The translations under genes and the position numbers were made by a program. Under the pieces are notes generated by a model. It worked only from the letters and a program-made list of their open reading frames with translations. It was not told the origin of the DNA and searched no databases. 64,000 bases of DNA from Alloalcanivorax xiamenensis (lineage in GTDB: Bacteria; Pseudomonadota; Gammaproteobacteria; Pseudomonadales; Alcanivoracaceae), in NCBI RefSeq assembly GCF_009846745.1, contig NZ_AQPF01000001.1, forward strand, positions 272,834 through 336,833. Reading direction: 5' to 3'. This document shows, piece after piece, positions 33,928-43,003 of the stretch. Within the stretch, counting starts at the first letter, position 1. Every line of letters starts with the position of its first letter.

Positions 33928-34689
33928 TCAATTCTTCAGCCGGTAGCCGGTTTTGAAGATCCAGTGAATCACCCCCACGCACAGCACCATGAACAACACG
34001 GTCATGCCCAGGCTGAGGCCGACGTTGACATCGGCGACACCGTAGAAGCTCCAGCGAAACCCGCTAATCAGATACACCACCGGGTTAAACAGCGTTATCG
34101 TCTGCCACACCGGAGGCAGCATATTGATTGAATAGAAAGTGCCCCCCAAAAACGTCAGTGGCGTCACGATCATCATCGGGATGATCTGCAATTTCTCGAA
34201 GCCGTCCGCCCACACCCCGATGATGAAACCGAACAGACTGAACGTCACCGCGGTGAGTACCAGAAACGCCACCATCCAGACCGGATGAGCGATATGGAAG
34301 TCCACGAACAACCGCGCGGTGGCGAGGATCAGCAGGCCGAGAATGATCGACTTGCTGGCCGCGGCGCCGACATAACCGGTGACGATTTCCACATAGGACA
34401 CCGGCGCCGAAAGGACCTCATAGATGGTGCCCGAGAAACGCGGCATGTAGATGCCGAACGACGCATTGGAGATGCTCTCGTTGAGCAACATCAACATGAT
34501 CAGCCCGGGAATGATGAAAGCGCCATAGCTGATGCCGTCGATCTCCACCATGCGAGAACCAATGGCGGACCCGAACACCACGAAATACAGCGACGTGGAA
34601 ATCACCGGCGAAGCGATGCTTTGCAGCAGCGTGCGCCAGGTGCGGGCCATTTCGAACAGGTAGATGGCGCGAATGGCGTGGAGATTCAT
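33928..34689 (-). CDS. ABC-2 type transporter permease (YadH-like)
   Basis: 253-aa membrane permease of the ABC-2 family, six helices. Motifs include MARTWRTLLQSIASPVISTSLYFVVFGSAIG, IPGLIMLMLLNESISNASFGIYMPRFSGTIYEVLSAP (an ABC-2 signature region) and TPLTFLGGTFYSINMLPP. It overlaps the end of the ATPase gene by 4 bp (ATGA), so the two form one exporter of unknown substrate. YadGH-like exporters are common in Gammaproteobacteria. Confidence 0.92.
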   Translation of the reverse strand: MNLHAIRAIYLFEMARTWRTLLQSIASPVISTSLYFVVFGSAIGSRMVEIDGISYGAFIIPGLIMLMLLNESISNASFGIYMPRFSGTIYEVLSAPVSYVEIVTGYVGAAASKSIILGLLILATARLFVDFHIAHPVWMVAFLVLTAVTFSLFGFIIGVWADGFEKLQIIPMMIVTPLTFLGGTFYSINMLPPVWQTITLFNPVVYLISGFRWSFYGVADVNVGLSLGMTVLFMVLCVGVIHWIFKTGYRLKN

Positions 34690-35645
34690 GCGGACTCCCT
34701 CCCGGGTGCGGTTTCATCAGGGCGCGATTCGTGGACCAGGTGCACGAAGATATCTTCCAGCGAACTTTCCCGGGTGCGCAGATCGCGGAATTCGATGCCG
34801 TTGTCCTCAAGTTGACGCAACAGCGGCGCGATACCGCTTTGCTCGTCACGGGCGTCGAACGTGAAGGTGATCTCCAGGCCGTCCTCGGACAGCGATAATG
34901 GTAGCGCCGACAGGGCTTCGGGGATGCACGTCAGCGGCGCCGCCAATTGCACATGCAGTTCGCGCTTGCCCAGCTTCTGCATCAGCGCGTTCTTTTCGTC
35001 CACCAGTACCAGCCTGCCATGATTGATCACGCCGATACGGTCGGCCAGTTCCTCGGCTTCCTGAATGTAGTGGGTGGTCAGAATGATGGTGACGCCACGG
35101 TCGCGCAGCTGCTCCACCAGTTGCCACATATCCCGGCGCAGTTCCACGTCGACACCGGCGGTGGGCTCATCCAGGAACAGAATCTCCGGCTCATGGGACA
35201 GTGCCTTGGCGATCATCACCCGTCGCTTCATGCCGCCGGACAGCGCCATGATCTTGTCATTGCGTTTATCCCACAAGGACAGGTCTTTCAGGATCCGTTC
35301 AATATGGGCCGGATCGCGGGGCTTGCCAAACAAGCCGCGGCTGAAGGTCACCGTTGCCCACACTGTCTCGAAGGCGTCGGTGGTGAGTTCCTGTGGCACC
35401 AGGCCGATCTTGCCGCGCGCCGCCCGATATTGGTGCTGGATATCGAAACCGCCGGCCAGCACGGTGCCGGCGCTGGGACGGACGATGCCGCAGATGATGC
35501 TGATCAGGGTGGTCTTGCCGGCGCCGTTGGGACCAAGCAAGGCGAAGATCTCTCCTTTACGGATGTCCAGGTCGAGGTGTTTCAGGGCCTGGAAGCCCGA
35601 GTCGTAGGTCTTGTTGAGATTTCTGACCGAGATAACCGTATCCAC
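34686..35645 (-). CDS. ABC transporter ATP-binding protein (YadG-like)
   Basis: 319-aa ATPase partner of the ABC-2 permease. Walker A GPNGAGKTTL, signature LSGGMKRRVMIAKAL, Walker B EILFLDEPTAGVD, and an H-loop in TTHYIQEAEELADRI. A C-terminal extension after about residue 220 is typical of drug-exporter ATPases. The GTG at 35645 is chosen because AAGGAG lies six bases upstream; the longer reading from 35696 lacks one. It is divergent from soxR, which suggests redox-linked control. Confidence 0.93.
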   Translation of the reverse strand: MDTVISVRNLNKTYDSGFQALKHLDLDIRKGEIFALLGPNGAGKTTLISIICGIVRPSAGTVLAGGFDIQHQYRAARGKIGLVPQELTTDAFETVWATVTFSRGLFGKPRDPAHIERILKDLSLWDKRNDKIMALSGGMKRRVMIAKALSHEPEILFLDEPTAGVDVELRRDMWQLVEQLRDRGVTIILTTHYIQEAEELADRIGVINHGRLVLVDEKNALMQKLGKRELHVQLAAPLTCIPEALSALPLSLSEDGLEITFTFDARDEQSGIAPLLRQLEDNGIEFRDLRTRESSLEDIFVHLVHESRPDETAPGRESA

Positions 35646-35775
35646 GGGGGCTCCTTGTGATGAGGCTTTGTTACTGGTCGAAGCGGTTCTAAGCAAATCG
35701 ACGGTCCCGCGTTGCCGAGAACGAGAAACGACGATACCACCACGGTATTGCGAATTCAGAAAGAAAACGCTACAA

Positions 35776-35793
35776 CCTCAAGCATTGTTAAGG
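35776..35793. promoter_or_regulatory. Candidate SoxR box upstream of soxR
   Basis: CCTCAAGCATTGTTAAGG matches the 18-bp SoxR consensus CCTCAAGTTAACTTGAGG at 12 positions, including the complete left half. It lies 13 bp before the soxR start in the gap shared with the divergent ABC exporter. Confidence 0.5.
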
Positions 35794-35806
35794 TCAAAGG
35801 TGCATC

Positions 35807-36268
35807 ATGGAAAGGCTCAATGCCGATAATGTGGGCAAGGCACTCACCGTGGGGCAGGTAGCGGAGCGTACCGGCCTGGCGGTGTCCGCCATTCATTTCT
35901 ACGAAGCCAAGGGGCTGATCCAGAGCCGCCGCAGCAGTGGTAATCAACGGCGCTATACCCGTGACGTGCTACGGCGGCTGGCGGTGATCAAGATTGCCCA
36001 GCGCACTGGTATTCCGTTGGCCGAGATCGCCGAAGCGTTGGCCACCTTGCCGGAGGAGCGCACCCCCAATGCCAAGGACTGGGGGCGGCTATCGGCCCAG
36101 TGGCGTGAGGATCTGGACAAGCGCATCGAACGGCTGACCCTGTTGCGCGATCAGCTCAGCGGCTGCATCGGTTGTGGTTGCCTTTCTCTGTCCGCCTGCC
36201 CGTTGCGCAACCCCATGGACGAACTGGCGGAGGAAGGCAGCGGCGCCCGTCTGGTGGACCCGGACTGA
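35807..36268 (+). CDS. soxR: Redox-sensing transcriptional activator SoxR
   Basis: 153-aa MerR-family regulator. Winged helix (LTVGQVAERTGLAVSAIHFYEAKGLIQSRRSSGNQRRY), dimerisation helix, then the [2Fe-2S] cluster motif CIGCGCLSLSAC (CX2CXCX5C), the SoxR hallmark. It responds to redox-cycling compounds by oxidation of the cluster. In non-enteric bacteria SoxR usually regulates exporters and modifying enzymes directly, without SoxS. No soxS is nearby and the divergent ABC-2 exporter is the likely target. A half-conserved SoxR box lies at its start. Confidence 0.95.
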   Translation: MERLNADNVGKALTVGQVAERTGLAVSAIHFYEAKGLIQSRRSSGNQRRYTRDVLRRLAVIKIAQRTGIPLAEIAEALATLPEERTPNAKDWGRLSAQWREDLDKRIERLTLLRDQLSGCIGCGCLSLSACPLRNPMDELAEEGSGARLVDPD

Positions 36269-36275
36269 ACCGGGC

Positions 36276-36887
36276 TCACCGTTCCTGGCATTGGCTTTCC
36301 AGAATGTGCTGCTGGTTCTCCTTGTCGAGAATCGGGAACAGACTCCGGCTCACCCGGATCACGCCGACTTTCCAGGTGCGATCCGTCAGACAGACAAAAT
36401 GGCGGGTGTCTCCGTCGCCTTCCCCATACAAAGTGCTTTCCTCGTGGCTCTCGGTGTAGCGGAACAGCGGTGTGCGATGGCCGGTGAACAGCACCATGGT
36501 ACGGTCCCCGGGACCATGGTAGTAACGCACCTGGAAGTCCACGGCCGGTGGCGCCAACAGCAGCAGTAGCGCGCAAAGGGCCAGGCCCGTCGTCAACGTG
36601 AAGATCAGGCCCGGGCGCCGTCCGCGCAGCTGGCGAATAAACAGAATCATCACGAGGATCACGGACGCCGCCATCAGCAGGGCCAGTAGCCAGGGCAGCC
36701 CCCAGATCTGAGCGCCGGCGGCGCTAATGTCATCCCCCACGGTCCGGTAGCCCGGGGCCACATAGTCCCAATCCAGCAACAGCGACATCAGAGTCAGGGC
36801 GGTCCAGCCCAAGGTCGCCACAATGGCAAGAATCAGCCCCGGTGCCGGGCGGTACAGGGGCGATTCGACGGTGCGCTCATCGCTCAT
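36276..36887 (-). CDS. Uncharacterised membrane protein, partner of the 572-aa protein
   Basis: 203 aa, no family recognised. Three hydrophobic segments lie at about 17-38 (LILAIVATLGWTALTLMSLLL), 62-86 (WGLPWLLALLMAASVILVMILFI) and 95-113 (LIFTLTTGLALCALLLLLA). A C-terminal soluble domain of about 85 residues, probably periplasmic, follows (FQVRYYHGPGDRTMVLFTGH, VCLTDRTWKVGVIRVS). It overlaps the upstream 572-aa gene by 11 bp, so the two are coupled. Confidence 0.75.
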   Translation of the reverse strand: MSDERTVESPLYRPAPGLILAIVATLGWTALTLMSLLLDWDYVAPGYRTVGDDISAAGAQIWGLPWLLALLMAASVILVMILFIRQLRGRRPGLIFTLTTGLALCALLLLLAPPAVDFQVRYYHGPGDRTMVLFTGHRTPLFRYTESHEESTLYGEGDGDTRHFVCLTDRTWKVGVIRVSRSLFPILDKENQQHILESQCQER

Positions 36888-38595
36888 GGCGGCACTCCAG
36901 TGGTTCGCTGTAAATGTAGGTGCCGTCGGGTAGCACCACCTTGCAGGGGAGTTCCGCTTGTTCCAGGAACCGGTTGCGCTCGCGGGTCTGGCGCTTGAAG
37001 CCGCCAGGCGGCAGCATCAGGCCAAGCTGACAGACGTCCTCCGGTGGGCCGGCCATGTCCAGGCGGATCGGTTCGCCGCGCCATTGCCGGGCCAGATCGT
37101 AGAGCGTCTCCAGGGCGCTGTCGTGGCTCACCATCCAGGGCATGACGTACAGCGCCTGACACAGAGCGTTGGTGTCCCGTCTTGGTGTCAGCACGGCGGT
37201 GAACATGGGCACGATAGCCGGTAGGGGCAGAGTCTTTTCACTGAACTCGAACTGCTCATAGACTTTTCGTACGGCCTTGCTGTGTCGTTTGAAACGTTCT
37301 TCCCGGGGCAGCTTGTCCATTTCAGCGCCCAGCATTCTCTGCTGGTGGTTGAAAACTCCGGCACCGGTGGCCCGGCGCAGCAGTGTAATCACCTGTTCGG
37401 AAGGTTCCGGGTCGGTGTAGAAACGGGCCAGTGCCACGCAATCCCGGGAGTCTTCCGCCTGGCTGGGCAAATTGGGCAGATTGACACTGATAATGCGCCG
37501 GGACACATCGGTGGCGCCTTTCGGTGTCGTCGCCCAGAGCCGGGACAGAAACAACTGCAGCACGGCGCTGTCCGTTGGCACCGCGAGCCCTTGCTTTTTG
37601 AGAAAACCCGCGTAGTCCGCGTCGCAGTGGAGATTGGCCGCGGTGTAGTCGAATGCCCGGTAGCCGCCGGTCTCGCGCAGATGGGAGACGGACATCGGAT
37701 CTTCCCCGCGCCAGCCGAAACCGGTGTCTTCACGTGGTATCTCCACCGGTACAAGGTTGGTCAGACCCAGTTTGAACAGGGCATAGCGTTGATACCATTG
37801 GGCGTCGCCGGGCTGCAACCAAGCCTGGACGTGTGGCCGGCTGCCGAGCACCAGAGCGATGTCCGCCAAGGTGAGCGGGGCCGGGGAGGCCGGATCGGTG
37901 TGCAGCAGTTTCGCCAACGCCCCGCGCAGTGGCTCGCCCACATCGGTCAGTTGCAGCGCGAGCCGGCCTTTCTCGGCGTGGTGTTGATCAAGCAAGGCCC
38001 TGGCCCCGTCGGCATCGCCCCTCACCAGAGCGCCTTCCAGCCCGTCCAATTGCGCCATCAATTGATGGCGGAAGCGCAGACATTCCTCGATTCCGCCGGT
38101 GCGCGACTCGGTCAGGGCCTCGGGCGTGCGCCAGCGATAACGCTGCTGGAAACGAAACAGGCCCCGGGCTTCCACCCGCTCTTCAATACAGGCCGTGGGG
38201 CCGGGAGCAGGCTCATTGAAGTTCACCAGCTCGGTGGTCATGGACTGACGCCGCCAGCCTTCACCCGCCAGTTCCGGCAGAGAGCGGAGCGATACGGTGA
38301 TCCCTTCGCCGCTCCAGTCCTGCTGTACCAGTCTTATCGGCGAGGCGGCGAGCATCAGCAGGGCAGCCCCGCCCAGTACCAACAGCAGGCCGAGCAGACG
38401 GCGGCGCCATAGCAGCGTCAGCGCCAGGACCAGGAGAACGGCGGCAAAAAAGAGATCAACGCCGGCCTGGGCATAGCGGTCCAGGAAAAGCGGGGAGGCG
38501 GTCCTGGCGGTGGTCCAGGCCAGTCCCGCCAGGATGGCGGCCACGACCAGACACAGCAGGGCGGTGATGCGGGACCAGATGGGGGTGATGCGCAT
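36877..38595 (-). CDS. Uncharacterised large membrane/periplasmic protein
   Basis: 572 aa, no family recognised. Three N-terminal hydrophobic segments (about 9-29, 45-63, 66-84) anchor a large domain of nearly 490 residues. That domain is rich in charged and aromatic residues and has scattered Cys (PTACIEERVEARG, NLHCDADYAGFLKKQG, DVCQLGLMLPPGG). The visible motif-like strings (FGWRGEDPMSVSHLRETGGYRAFDY) match nothing I know. GGAG lies near the ATG at 38595. It forms a two-gene operon with the following membrane protein. Confidence 0.75.
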   Translation of the reverse strand: MRITPIWSRITALLCLVVAAILAGLAWTTARTASPLFLDRYAQAGVDLFFAAVLLVLALTLLWRRRLLGLLLVLGGAALLMLAASPIRLVQQDWSGEGITVSLRSLPELAGEGWRRQSMTTELVNFNEPAPGPTACIEERVEARGLFRFQQRYRWRTPEALTESRTGGIEECLRFRHQLMAQLDGLEGALVRGDADGARALLDQHHAEKGRLALQLTDVGEPLRGALAKLLHTDPASPAPLTLADIALVLGSRPHVQAWLQPGDAQWYQRYALFKLGLTNLVPVEIPREDTGFGWRGEDPMSVSHLRETGGYRAFDYTAANLHCDADYAGFLKKQGLAVPTDSAVLQLFLSRLWATTPKGATDVSRRIISVNLPNLPSQAEDSRDCVALARFYTDPEPSEQVITLLRRATGAGVFNHQQRMLGAEMDKLPREERFKRHSKAVRKVYEQFEFSEKTLPLPAIVPMFTAVLTPRRDTNALCQALYVMPWMVSHDSALETLYDLARQWRGEPIRLDMAGPPEDVCQLGLMLPPGGFKRQTRERNRFLEQAELPCKVVLPDGTYIYSEPLECRHER

Positions 38596-38784
38596 GCGGG
38601 CTCCTCTCCCTCAGCCCCGGTGAATAAGAGCCCTTGAGCAGGCTTCAGGGCGGCGAGGCGAATGGTATTGAATGATGGTCGCACTGGCCACCCGCTGCTG
38701 TCCCGGAAAGGTAAAAAGAGCATGCTATGCTGCATGGCGATGTCGAGTACCTTACATTGCGTGAGAACGGATGTTGGAGGGACC

Positions 38785-39654
38785 ATGAGTATTCTGCAGC
38801 TTCCCCAGGCGGTGCCCACGGCGCTACTGATGGATTGGCACGCCACCCTGGTGGATACCCATGACGCCATGTATCACGCCATCGACGATGTGCTCCCCCG
38901 TCTGGAAGCACTGGGCCTGCGTGACCGGCTGTTGACCACTGAGCAGTCCAAGACGCTGGAAGACGCCCGTTTGGTCAAGTACGTCCGTGACCACCATCGA
39001 CTGCATCCGAAAATCACCGCCCAGCGCAAAATCTCGCGCACCGATATCTTCGAAGTCCTGTTCGGTTCGGATCAGGACGCCAAGGCCCGCATCCACGCGG
39101 CTTTCGACGACTGCTACAAGAAGTACGTGGACGATGTTCATGCGTTGGAGGGGGATACCACCTCGCAACTGCGCCGGCTGCGGGAACTGGGCATCCCCAT
39201 GGGCATCATCAGCAACCGTAAAAGGGACTATCTGGAGCACGAATTGAGCCGGTTGGAGGAGGGGGCCTGGATCGAGCTGTTCGACGTGATCGTCTGCGGT
39301 GACGACGTGGCCCACCGCAAGCCCGCCCCGGATATGATTCTCGAAGCCCTGCGACGGCTTGGGCAGGAGCCCGGTCCCACCTGCTGGTATCTGGGCGACA
39401 GCACCACCGACGTGATCGCGGGCAAGGAAGCCGGCGTCACCGCCGTGTTCTACAACGGCGCCCAGTGGTCGCAGTCCTGGCTGGACAAGATCTTCCCCGG
39501 TTCGCCACGCCACCCCCACCGCCCGGATGCGGTGGTGACCCGTTTCGGGGAGCTGGTGCGGCTGGTGCGTGACATGGTGGCCAACGGCAAACGGGTCCAG
39601 CGGGCGGCGGAAGCGGCCTTCACTCCTCCTGAAGGCAGACTTAGGGAAAACTGA
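38785..39654 (+). CDS. HAD-superfamily hydrolase
   Basis: 289-aa haloacid-dehalogenase-like hydrolase, probably a phosphatase. Motif I is LLMDWHATLVDT, with His in place of the usual second Asp (DWHAT for DxDxT), which could weaken phosphatase activity. Motif II is IISNRKRD, motif III is HRKPAPDMI and motif IV is LGDSTTDVIAGKEAG. A helical cap lies between I and II. The ATG at 38785 has GGAGG nine bases upstream. It is followed on the same strand by the TRAP transporter genes, about 125 bp away. Confidence 0.88.
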   Translation: MSILQLPQAVPTALLMDWHATLVDTHDAMYHAIDDVLPRLEALGLRDRLLTTEQSKTLEDARLVKYVRDHHRLHPKITAQRKISRTDIFEVLFGSDQDAKARIHAAFDDCYKKYVDDVHALEGDTTSQLRRLRELGIPMGIISNRKRDYLEHELSRLEEGAWIELFDVIVCGDDVAHRKPAPDMILEALRRLGQEPGPTCWYLGDSTTDVIAGKEAGVTAVFYNGAQWSQSWLDKIFPGSPRHPHRPDAVVTRFGELVRLVRDMVANGKRVQRAAEAAFTPPEGRLREN

Positions 39655-39779
39655 ATTGTCTCCATTGGCCCGGGCGGGCAGTGTGATAGAGCCGGCCCGA
39701 CGGCACGGCCCGGTGATGACAACAACAATTCAGTGATTGGGGCCGTGGATGCGTGCTTGGGCCCCAGGAGAAGTACACT

Positions 39780-40889
39780 ATGACTCTGACTGCCCGTACG
39801 GCCGGTTTGGCCGCCTTCTGTCTGACGCTGTTCAGTGGTATCGCCAGCGCCGCCAATTTGTCTTACTCCTCTCCGTTTCCCAGCAACCACACCACCGTGG
39901 CCAAGGGCATTGAGCCTTTCGCCAAAGCCGTGGAGGAGGCTTCCGGCGGCGAGGTCAAGCTGACCGTCTATTCCGGTGGCGTGATGGCCAAGGGGCCGGC
40001 GACGCTGTCCACTATTCAGCGTGGTATCGTCGACTCCGGCCTGGTGGTCCCGGCCTGGGTCACCAGCCAGATTCCGGCCACCGATACCATTGCCTCGCTG
40101 ATGCTGGCGGTAAGCGACGCCCGTGTCGCCGCGGCCGCCGCCAACGAGTATTACCTGTTGAAATGCCCCGAGTGCATGGACGAACACCTCAAGCACAACG
40201 CCCGCCCGCTGGCGTACTATGGTTCCGCTCCGTACCACTTTGAATGTCGGCAACAGCTCGACGGCCTGGAAGATCTGGCCGGCAAGCGGGTGCGTGCCAC
40301 CAGCACGCCATTGGTGAACTGGGTGGAGCAATTCGGCGCCACCATCGTCGCGGTCCCCACCGAGGACATCTATCAGGCGCTGCAGCGTGGACAGGCGGAC
40401 TGCAACGTCGGCCCGCTGGCCTACATGCACACGCTCAATCTGAAGGAAGTGGTGAAGTGGGTCAGTGACATGCCGTTCGGTTCCTATTACGGCGCCACGG
40501 TCCTGGAAGTGAACGACAAAACCTGGAAAAAACTTTCTGATGACGAGCGCGCGGTGATCTCGTCCCAGTTGGCGAAACTGGTTCGCGACGTCACCGAAGG
40601 CTACGAAGATGATTCCGCCAAGGCGCGTTCCGAAGGCGAAGCCGCCGGCGTGGTATTCGCCAAGCCTTCCGAAACCGAGAGCAAGAAGCTGGCCGATCAT
40701 GTCGATAGCGAATTCCAGCGGGTGCTGGCGCTGGCCAAGGAGCGTGGGGTTGGCGGTGATGACCCGGCCGCTTTTCTCCAGGGGTTCCTGGACACTCTGA
40801 GCAAATGGGAAAAACTCGTCGCCGACCTGGACGGTGACTACGATGCCTATCAGCAGGCACTGCAAGACGAAATTTTCTCCAAGCTGTAG
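39780..40889 (+). CDS. dctP: TRAP transporter solute-binding protein DctP
   Basis: 369-aa periplasmic binding protein of a TRAP importer. The signal peptide is MTLTARTAGLAAFCLTLFSGIASAA. The DctP domain follows (PSNHTTVAKGIEPFAKAVEEASGGEVKLTVYSGG, DLAGKRVRATSTPLVNWVEQFGATIVAVPTEDIYQALQRGQADCN). Internal Cys residues (CPECMD) are unusual for the family. AGGAG precedes the ATG. With the following DctQ and DctM genes it forms a complete transporter; the ligand is likely an organic acid but cannot be read from sequence. Confidence 0.92.
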   Translation: MTLTARTAGLAAFCLTLFSGIASAANLSYSSPFPSNHTTVAKGIEPFAKAVEEASGGEVKLTVYSGGVMAKGPATLSTIQRGIVDSGLVVPAWVTSQIPATDTIASLMLAVSDARVAAAAANEYYLLKCPECMDEHLKHNARPLAYYGSAPYHFECRQQLDGLEDLAGKRVRATSTPLVNWVEQFGATIVAVPTEDIYQALQRGQADCNVGPLAYMHTLNLKEVVKWVSDMPFGSYYGATVLEVNDKTWKKLSDDERAVISSQLAKLVRDVTEGYEDDSAKARSEGEAAGVVFAKPSETESKKLADHVDSEFQRVLALAKERGVGGDDPAAFLQGFLDTLSKWEKLVADLDGDYDAYQQALQDEIFSKL

Positions 40890-40980
40890 CCGATAGAGCG
40901 ACGGGCGGCGCCTTCACCGGTGGCCGCCGTGTCCTCCCTTTTCAAGACGCCCTTTCAAGCCTCTTTTTTAAGGAAATACA

Positions 40981-41538
40981 ATGAAGGCTCTCGACCGTCT
41001 GCTGATGCGGTTGGTGCAGGGGTTCGCCCTGATCGCCGCCTGCGCCATGCTGGTGATGATGGGTCAGGTGACGCTGGATGTGTTGTTGCGCTGGCTCGCC
41101 AACCACCCCATCGATGGCACCCTGGAACTGGTCGCCAACTACTACATGGTGGCGTTGATTTTCCTGCCCCTGGGGCTGCTGACCTATACCCGTGATCACA
41201 TCACCGTGGAGCTGTTTACCCGGCATATGGGCGAGCGCCCGCTAGCCGGGCTCGATCTGCTCGGTAACGTGGTGGCGTTGGTTTACGTCGGCGTCCTGAT
41301 CTGGATGGGGGCGCTGGAAGCCTGGGATATGACCCTGATCGGTGAAACCTGGACCGCCGGTGTTGGCGAGATCGTGGTGTGGCCGGCCCGTTGGCTGGTA
41401 CCCGCTGGCGGTCTGCTGATGGCGGCACTGTTCCTGCTGCACGCGGTGGATGACCTGATCATGCTCGTTGCCGGTCAACGCTCACTGGAGCCGATCAATC
41501 CGTTCTCCGCGTGGGACCAAGACGACACCGTGGCCTGA
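40981..41538 (+). CDS. dctQ: TRAP transporter small permease DctQ
   Basis: 185-aa four-helix membrane protein, the small TRAP subunit. Helices at about 12-35 (QGFALIAACAMLVMMGQVTLDVLLRWL), 52-72, 90-112 and 130-155. The conserved YYMVALIFLPLGLLTYTRDHITVELF region is present. AAGGA precedes the ATG. It lies between dctP and dctM. Confidence 0.92.
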   Translation: MKALDRLLMRLVQGFALIAACAMLVMMGQVTLDVLLRWLANHPIDGTLELVANYYMVALIFLPLGLLTYTRDHITVELFTRHMGERPLAGLDLLGNVVALVYVGVLIWMGALEAWDMTLIGETWTAGVGEIVVWPARWLVPAGGLLMAALFLLHAVDDLIMLVAGQRSLEPINPFSAWDQDDTVA

Positions 41539-41548
41539 GGAATTTGTC

Positions 41549-42856
41549 ATGACCGATATGATGATCGGCCTGAGCGGCGTCGGCATTCTGCTGCTGCTCA
41601 TGGCTTTGCGTGTGCCCATTGCGGTGTCCCTGGGCGTGGTATCCCTGGGGGGAATCGTTGCCCTGAGGGGGGTCGACCCGGCGCTGGGCATGCTGCGTGC
41701 CATGCCCTATGAATTCGGCGCCAGCTGGACCCTGTCGGCGGTGCCCATGTTTCTGCTGATGGGGGCGTTCGCTTACCATTCCGGCCTGACCCGGCTGCTT
41801 TACGACGCCGCCCGGCTCTGGCTGATGCGGGTGCCCGGCGGGCTCGCCCTGGCGACCAACTTCGGCTCCGCCGGTTTCGCCGCGGTATCCGGCTCCTCCA
41901 TGGCCACCACCGCCTCCATGGGGAGACTGGCGATTCCGGAGATGCTCCGCTATGGCTATGACCGAGGGCTCGCCACCGGCACCGTGGCCGCGTCCGGTAC
42001 CCTTGGGGCGCTGATTCCGCCCTCGATCCTGTTCATCATCTATGGCTGGTACACCGAGCAATCGATCAGCAAGCTGTTCCTCGCCGGAGTGATTCCCGGT
42101 CTGCTCACCGCCGTTTTTTTCGCCTCCATGATCGTGATCCGCTGCTGGCTCAATCCGAAGTTGGCGCCGCAACGGCATGAGCAGGTGAGCTGGGCGGAAC
42201 GCATGGCCAGTCTGCGCGCGGTATGGCCATTGCCGTTGTTGGTGCTGGGCGTGCTCGGCAGTATCTACGGCGGTGTCGCCAGCCCCACCGAAGCCGGGGC
42301 TCTCGGAGCCGCCATGACACTGGCCATTGCGCTGCTGCAACGGCGTTTGCCCTGGCGTGCCTTTTGCGCGTCGCTGGCGGAAGCTCTGCGTACCACCGCA
42401 TCGATTTTCTTCATCGCCATCGGCGCGGTCATGCTGACCCGTTTCCTGGCCATGGCCGGTTTGTCCACCGGGCTGGTGGAACTGGTGACGTCCATGGATA
42501 TGACCGTGGCCTGGGCCTTGCTGGCACTGGTACTGGTTTACCTGGTACTGGGTATGTTCCTCGATCCGCTGGGGGTGATGCTGCTGACCCTGCCGGTGTT
42601 CCTGCCAGTATTCCATGCCCTGAACATGGATCTGATCTGGATCGGCGTGCTGGTGGTGAAGCTGATCGAGGTCGGACTGCTGACGCCGCCGGTAGGCATG
42701 AACGTCTACGTGGTGAAGAGCGTGGTGGGTGACCAGGTGGCTTTGGGCACCGTGTTCAAGGGGCTGCTCTGGTTCCTGCTGTGTGAAGCGCTGCTGTTGC
42801 TGCTGCTGGGCAGCTTCCCGCAGCTGGCGCTATGGTTGCCGAATCTGGTGGGCTGA
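41549..42856 (+). CDS. dctM: TRAP transporter large permease DctM
   Basis: 435-aa large TRAP permease with about twelve helices that uses a Na+ or H+ gradient. Family motifs are FGSAGFAAVSGSSMATTASMGRLAIPEM, GTVAASGTLGALIPPSILFIIYG and VGLLTPPVGMNVYVVKSV. The ATG at 41549 lies 10 bp after the dctQ stop; the longer frame overlaps dctQ and is rejected. An inverted pair of REP elements follows its stop. Confidence 0.94.
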   Translation: MTDMMIGLSGVGILLLLMALRVPIAVSLGVVSLGGIVALRGVDPALGMLRAMPYEFGASWTLSAVPMFLLMGAFAYHSGLTRLLYDAARLWLMRVPGGLALATNFGSAGFAAVSGSSMATTASMGRLAIPEMLRYGYDRGLATGTVAASGTLGALIPPSILFIIYGWYTEQSISKLFLAGVIPGLLTAVFFASMIVIRCWLNPKLAPQRHEQVSWAERMASLRAVWPLPLLVLGVLGSIYGGVASPTEAGALGAAMTLAIALLQRRLPWRAFCASLAEALRTTASIFFIAIGAVMLTRFLAMAGLSTGLVELVTSMDMTVAWALLALVLVYLVLGMFLDPLGVMLLTLPVFLPVFHALNMDLIWIGVLVVKLIEVGLLTPPVGMNVYVVKSVVGDQVALGTVFKGLLWFLLCEALLLLLLGSFPQLALWLPNLVG

Positions 42857-42904
42857 GAAAAAACAAGTATCGCATAACGCACACGCTGGGGGTGGCTGCA
42901 AGCC

Positions 42905-42975
42905 GATTCGCCGCCAAGGCAGCTCCCACAGCGGCTCCGTGGCCGTTGCTGCGGGAAGCGTGCTTGCTCGCGAAT
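42905..42975. repeat. REP-like inverted pair (copy 5)
   Basis: Two REP arms face each other: ATTCGCCGCCAAGGCAGCT with CCCACAGCGGCTCCGTGG, and the mirror CGTTGCTGCGGGAAGC with GTGCTTGCTCGCGAAT. It lies at the end of the TRAP operon, convergent with the LysR gene. Confidence 0.75.
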
Positions 42976-43003
42976 ACGGCGTGAATTCATATCTCCAATT
43001 CCG

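Noticed and set aside
39780..42856. TRAP operon as an ectoine importer (TeaABC/UehABC)
   Set aside because: DctP does not show the resemblance to TeaA that I would expect, and the genes are separated from ectD by the LysR-SDR pair; the ligand is left open.
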